Origin: Desulfatibacillaceae bacterium
Lineage (GTDB): Bacteria; Desulfobacterota; Desulfobacteria; Desulfobacterales; Desulfatibacillaceae
Reading direction: 5' to 3'
Assembly (NCBI GenBank): GCA_030018745.1
Contig: JASEHB010000060.1
Span: 1 to 9,393, forward strand
DNA: 9,393 nucleotides
Below, piece after piece: positions 5,940 to 9,393 of this stretch. The number at the start of each line of letters is the position of its first letter. Position 1 is the stretch's first letter. The position numbers and the translations under genes are program-made. The notes under the pieces were generated by a model. That model had not been told where the DNA came from, did not search any database, and saw nothing but the letters and a program-made list of their open reading frames with translations.

Positions 5940-7348
5940 ATGATATTCTGCGCGCCACGGGCGGCGAGCTGGTCTGCGGCGATACAAAACAGACCTTTGT
6001 CGGCGTGGCAATTGATTCAAGAAGCATAAAGCCAGATGAGCTTTTTGTGGCCCTTGCCGGGGCCAACCACGATGCCCACCGCTTTGTGGGCGCAGTGCAA
6101 AAGGCCGGGGGCAAAGGCTTTGTTGTTGAAAAGGCCAAGGTTGCCGGTCTGGGAATTGATGTTTCATCCAAAGATGCCCCCCTTGTGGTGGCTGTGGATG
6201 ACTCGACCCTTGCGCTTGGCGCGCTGGCGGCTTTCCACCGCAGGCGATTGAAGGCAAAGGTGCTTGGCATAACAGGCTCCAACGGAAAGACAACCACAAA
6301 GGAAATGGCTGCTGCCGTATTGGCGCGGCGCTTTGCGGTTCACAAAAACACCGGCAACCTCAACAACCACATCGGCGTGCCGCTTACGCTCCTTGGCCTT
6401 TTGCCGGAGCACGATTGGGCCGTGGTGGAAATGGGCATGAACCATCCTGGCGAAATCCGCTATCTCACAGGTCTGGCCGCACCCGATGCGGGCCTTGTGA
6501 CCAATGTGGGCCCCGGACACCTGGAGGGGGTTGGCTCCATTGAAGGGGTTGCCGCAGCAAAGCAGGAGATTTTTGAGACCATGACAGGCGGCCTTGCCAT
6601 TTTGAATGCTGATGACCCCCGCGTGGCTGCAATGGCGGGCGTTTTCGGGCAAAAGGGCCAGGTCTATCACTTTGGCATCAACAAGCCTGCCCACATGAGG
6701 GCGCAAAAACTTTGCCACACGCCTGCCGGCACAGCCTTTGAGCTTTTGTGGCAAGGCAAGAGCGCGCAGGTGAGCCTTGCGGCCGCCGGAGTCCACATGG
6801 TCACCGATGCTGCTGCTGCTGCCTGCGCAGGGGTGCTTGCAGGGCTTTCTCTTGAGGAGGCTGCTGTTGGGCTTGGCGATTTTACCCCCCTTGGGGGCCG
6901 TCAGAAGGTTCTTTTTCTGGAAGAGGGCATCCTTCTTGTGGATGACACCTACAATGCAAATCCGGCCAGCATGAAATCGGCCATTTCCACCCTTGTTGCC
7001 CTTTCCGGGCAGGGCAGGGCCGTGGCTGTGCTTGGAGATATGCTTGAAATGGGCCATGCCGCGCAGGAGGCCCATTATGGCGTGGGGGCCTTTGCAGCAG
7101 GCCAGGGGGTTACTCTTCTTCTGGCTGCCGGGAGCCATGCAGCCGATATTGCTGCCGGAGCGCTGGATGCAGGCATGAAGCCTGAAGCTGTGATGGCCGG
7201 AGACAAGGCCCGGATTGAGGAAAAGCTCCTTGCCTGCCTTGCCCCAAAAGACAGGATACTCGTGAAAGGCTCGCGGGGCATGGCAATGGAAACCCTGGTC
7301 AGGGCGGTGTGCAACAATTTTAAACCAGAGTCAGGGAAAGACAGTTAA
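5927..7348 (+). CDS. murF: UDP-MurNAc-tripeptide:D-alanyl-D-alanine ligase MurF
   Basis: MurF joins the D-Ala-D-Ala dipeptide to UDP-MurNAc-tripeptide with ATP, completing the cytoplasmic pentapeptide precursor. The 473-residue product has the N-terminal substrate domain with an intact DSR motif (AIDSRSIKPDELFVAL), the ATP loop GITGSNGKTTTKEM (Lys121), NTGNLNNHIGVPLTLL, VVEMGMNHPGEI, DDTYNANPASM, LGDMLEMG and the C-terminal VKGSRGMAMETLV. All are family signatures, and length is typical for MurF (about 450-480). The start is ATG 5927, overlapping the murE end, with a strong GGGAG site. It ends three bases before mraY. Nothing in it departs from the family in a way I can see. Confidence 0.97.
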   Translation: MWRIDDILRATGGELVCGDTKQTFVGVAIDSRSIKPDELFVALAGANHDAHRFVGAVQKAGGKGFVVEKAKVAGLGIDVSSKDAPLVVAVDDSTLALGALAAFHRRRLKAKVLGITGSNGKTTTKEMAAAVLARRFAVHKNTGNLNNHIGVPLTLLGLLPEHDWAVVEMGMNHPGEIRYLTGLAAPDAGLVTNVGPGHLEGVGSIEGVAAAKQEIFETMTGGLAILNADDPRVAAMAGVFGQKGQVYHFGINKPAHMRAQKLCHTPAGTAFELLWQGKSAQVSLAAAGVHMVTDAAAAACAGVLAGLSLEEAAVGLGDFTPLGGRQKVLFLEEGILLVDDTYNANPASMKSAISTLVALSGQGRAVAVLGDMLEMGHAAQEAHYGVGAFAAGQGVTLLLAAGSHAADIAAGALDAGMKPEAVMAGDKARIEEKLLACLAPKDRILVKGSRGMAMETLVRAVCNNFKPESGKDS

Positions 7349-7351
7349 AAG

Positions 7352-8431
7352 ATGCTATACAACCTCCTATATCCCCTCTATCCCTACTTCAACGCCCTCA
7401 ATGTGTTCCAGTACCTCACATTTCGGAGCATCTACGCCGCCCTCACGGCTCTGGTTCTGTCGTATTTTCTTGGCCCCTGGGTCATCTCCAGGCTGCGCAA
7501 AATGCAGGTGGGCCAGTACATCCGCGATGACGGGCCTACCTCCCACCAAAAAAAGGCAGGCACGCCCACAATGGGCGGGGTTCTCATTGTTGGTTCGGTA
7601 ACAGCGGCCACCCTGCTGTGGGCGGATATCACCAACATCTTTGTATGGCTTGTGCTTTTCATTTTTTGGGGGCACGCGGCAATAGGCTTTGTTGATGATT
7701 ACCTCATGCAGGTCAAAAAACGCAGCAAGGGGCTTTCGGCAAGGGCCAAGTTTGGCGCCCAGGTGCTTGTGGCAGGGGCCGGGCTTGCGGCGCTGATTGT
7801 GCTTGCAGATTTCGACACCCGGCTGACCATACCTTTTTTCAAGAATTTAAGGCCGGATCTTGGCTGGGCCTATCTTGTCTTCGGCGTGCTGGTCATTGTG
7901 GGCGCATCCAATGCCGTAAATCTCACAGACGGCCTGGACGGGCTTGCCATAGTCCCGGTTTCCATTGCTGCGGCCACCTATCTGGTTTTTGCCTATGTTG
8001 CAGGCAATGTGCGCATGGCCGACTATCTTCAGGTTCCTTACATTCCCGGCGTTGGCGAGCTTGCAGTGTTCTGCGGCGCGCTTGTGGGCGCTGGCATGGG
8101 CTTTCTCTGGTACAACGCCTACCCGGCCCAGGTTTTCATGGGCGATACAGGCTCTCTGCCCCTGGGCGCGGCCTTGGGTTCCGTGGCTGTTGTCACAAAG
8201 CAGGAGCTTGCCCTTGTCATTGTGGGCGGCCTTTTTGTTGTGGAGGCCCTCTCGGTCATCCTGCAGGTGAGCTTTTTCAAGCTGACAAAGGGCAGGCGGA
8301 TTTTCCGCATGGCCCCCATACATCATCATTTTGAACTAAAGGGCTGGCCGGAGCCAAAGGTGATTGTGCGCTTCTGGATAATTGCAATCATGCTGGCCCT
8401 TCTTTCGGTAAGCACCTTGAAGCTTCGTTAG
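7352..8431 (+). CDS. mraY: Phospho-N-acetylmuramoyl-pentapeptide-transferase MraY
   Basis: MraY is the integral inner-membrane enzyme that transfers phospho-MurNAc-pentapeptide from UDP to undecaprenyl phosphate, forming lipid I. At 359 residues it has the normal length, with many hydrophobic stretches compatible with the usual ten membrane helices. Conserved cytoplasmic motifs are KKAGTPTMGG, the metal/catalytic FVDDY (Asp115, Asp116) followed by KKRSKGLSARAKF, NAVNLTDGLDGLA (Asp193, Asp196), FMGDTGSLPLG (Asp265) and MAPIHHHFELKGW (His324-326). The N-terminus (MLYNLLYPL, then FRSIYAALTAL) matches family members, fixing the start at ATG 7352. The Shine-Dalgarno sequence there is poor: the nearest good purine run, AGGGAAAG, is about a dozen bases upstream. 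Translation may depend on coupling to murF, three bases before. Confidence 0.97.
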   Translation: MLYNLLYPLYPYFNALNVFQYLTFRSIYAALTALVLSYFLGPWVISRLRKMQVGQYIRDDGPTSHQKKAGTPTMGGVLIVGSVTAATLLWADITNIFVWLVLFIFWGHAAIGFVDDYLMQVKKRSKGLSARAKFGAQVLVAGAGLAALIVLADFDTRLTIPFFKNLRPDLGWAYLVFGVLVIVGASNAVNLTDGLDGLAIVPVSIAAATYLVFAYVAGNVRMADYLQVPYIPGVGELAVFCGALVGAGMGFLWYNAYPAQVFMGDTGSLPLGAALGSVAVVTKQELALVIVGGLFVVEALSVILQVSFFKLTKGRRIFRMAPIHHHFELKGWPEPKVIVRFWIIAIMLALLSVSTLKLR

Positions 8432-8434
8432 GAG
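8431..8434 (+). promoter_or_regulatory. Ribosome binding site of murD overlapping the mraY stop
   Basis: GGAG shares its first base with the mraY stop codon (TAG 8429-8431) and stands eight bases before GTG 8443. No ATG precedes the conserved VVVMGLARTG segment, so this site decides the GTG start of murD. Confidence 0.65.
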
Positions 8435-8442
8435 CAATAGCG

Positions 8443-9393
8443 GTGGAACTGGCCCAAAAAAAAGTTGTGGTCATGGGGCTTGCCAGAACAGGCGAGGCAG
8501 TGGCCCGCTTCTGCCTTGAGCGCCAGGCCTTTGTGACTGTTGTTGACACAAAGCCCGAAAGCGCCCTTGGCCGCCTGCCGGAGATATTGAAGGCAGCAGG
8601 AGCGCGCATGGTCCTTGGCGGCCACGATGAGCAGGCCATTTTGGGCGCAGACCTTGTGGTTTTAAGCCCCGGCGTGCCCCACACCCTGCCTGTGCTGGAA
8701 AAGGCAAGGGCTGCCGGCATCCCTGTTCTGGGCGAGGTGGAGCTTGCCGGGCGCTTCATCCGCGAGCCACTTTGCTGCATAACCGGCACAAACGGCAAGT
8801 CAACGGTTACAACCCTTATTGGCCAAATGCTTGCCCAGGAAGGCAAAACCGTTTTTGTGGGCGGCAACCTGGGCAACCCCCTTATAAATTATGTGAACGA
8901 TGCCCAAAAGGCGGACACGGTTGTGGTGGAGATTAGCAGCTTTCAGGCCGATACCCTGGAGCTTTTTGCGCCGGGCGTGGCTGTGCTGGCCAACATAACG
9001 CCCGACCACCTTGACCGCTACCCGGACATGGAAGCCTACGCAAAATCCAAGGCAAGGCTTTTTGCCAATCAGTCTGTAAAGGAATGGGCCATTTTGAACG
9101 GGGACGACAAATGGGTGCGCCGCCTTTGCGTTTCCATGCCTGCAAAGAAGCTCTTTTTTACGGGCGCAAGGGAGGATGAGCCTGGGGCAAGGCTTGCAGG
9201 CAAGACGATTATCTGCCGCCTGCCGGGCAACGAGACCTTTGCCGTGTCCCTTGAAAGAACTTCCCTTATGGGCGCCCACAATATCGAAAACATTGCCGCA
9301 TCCGCCCTGGCTGCACACTGCTGCGGAGCGTCTCCAGCAGCCATCCAGAGGGCTGTGGACAGTTTCAAGGGCCTGGCCCACCGCCTTGAAACC
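8443..9393 (+). CDS. murD: UDP-MurNAc-L-alanine:D-glutamate ligase MurD (partial, 3' end cut by window)
   Basis: MurD adds D-glutamate to UDP-MurNAc-L-Ala in the cytoplasm, using ATP. The window shows 317 codons with no stop; the family has roughly 440-460 residues, so about the last 120-140 are missing. Visible signatures are the N-terminal UDP-binding Rossmann-like segment VVVMGLARTGEA, LSPGVP, the ATP loop CITGTNGKSTVTTL (Lys119), EISSFQADTLE, NITPDHLDRYPDM, YAKSKARLF with the usual carbamylated lysine region, MGAHNIENIAAS and FKGLAHRLE. The start is GTG 8443, eight bases after the GGAG that overlaps the mraY stop; the gap to mraY is 11 bases. The reading frame is open and in phase to the last base. 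Expected neighbours outside the window are ftsW and murG. Confidence 0.96.
   Translation, partial: MELAQKKVVVMGLARTGEAVARFCLERQAFVTVVDTKPESALGRLPEILKAAGARMVLGGHDEQAILGADLVVLSPGVPHTLPVLEKARAAGIPVLGEVELAGRFIREPLCCITGTNGKSTVTTLIGQMLAQEGKTVFVGGNLGNPLINYVNDAQKADTVVVEISSFQADTLELFAPGVAVLANITPDHLDRYPDMEAYAKSKARLFANQSVKEWAILNGDDKWVRRLCVSMPAKKLFFTGAREDEPGARLAGKTIICRLPGNETFAVSLERTSLMGAHNIENIAASALAAHCCGASPAAIQRAVDSFKGLAHRLET

Noticed and set aside
6164..7138. 324-codon minus-strand open frame opposite murF
   Set aside because: Long antisense frames are common in GC-rich coding DNA; the product is His/Lys/Gly-rich with no family signature, while the + strand frame carries every MurF motif.
8800..9381. 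193-codon minus-strand open frame opposite murD
   Set aside because: It is a shadow of murD, whose ATP loop, DHLDRY and FKGLAHRLE motifs are all intact on the + strand.
1..9393. CRISPR array, tRNA or rRNA genes, insertion sequence or prophage genes
   Set aside because: I saw no regularly spaced direct repeats, tRNA-like cloverleaf, rRNA segment or transposase/integrase frame on either strand.

Overview
This window is the front half of a bacterial division and cell wall (dcw) cluster, read entirely on the + strand, preceded by about 630 bases of intergenic DNA. The gene order is mraZ, rsmH (mraW), a small unrecognised ORF, ftsL, ftsI, murE, murF, mraY and murD, with murD cut off by the right edge. 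This is the classical order; ftsW, murG, murC, ddl and ftsQAZ would be expected beyond the window. MurE carries the DNPR signature of the meso-diaminopimelate-adding enzyme, and all proteins have Gram-negative-type forms (FtsI without PASTA domains, MraY with a typical proteobacterial N-terminus). Together with the GC-rich, CTT- and GCC-rich coding style, this suggests a member of the Desulfobacterota (former Deltaproteobacteria). That placement is an impression from protein recognition, not a tested result.

Layout. Positions 1-180 hold intergenic palindromic repeats: a perfect 17-bp inverted repeat at 78-114, a truncated relative of it at 1-32, and a short palindrome of the ATCCCCGC-GAAA-GCGGGGAT type. 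Positions 181-390 show nothing supportable. Positions 397-500 hold a hairpin followed by a strong rho-independent terminator. Positions 501-627 are AT-rich and probably hold the promoter of the operon. TGG repeats at helical spacing at 629-653 look like MraZ operator boxes, just ahead of the likely mraZ start. From about 667 to the end the DNA is almost wholly coding. Junctions are overlaps or gaps of at most 11 bases, except the rsmH-ftsL stretch, which holds the small ORF. This indicates one transcriptional unit with translational coupling.

How the genes work together. MraZ is the cluster's own DNA-binding regulator and RsmH methylates 16S rRNA. FtsL and FtsI belong to the divisome and build septal peptidoglycan. 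MurD, MurE and MurF add D-Glu, meso-DAP and D-Ala-D-Ala to UDP-MurNAc-L-Ala in the cytoplasm, and MraY moves the finished UDP-MurNAc-pentapeptide onto undecaprenyl phosphate to give lipid I.

I found no undescribed system here; the operon is a conserved housekeeping one. The points worth a second look are the candidate MraZ operator, the hairpin/terminator upstream, the 71-residue ORF between rsmH and ftsL, and several departures from family consensus in MurE.
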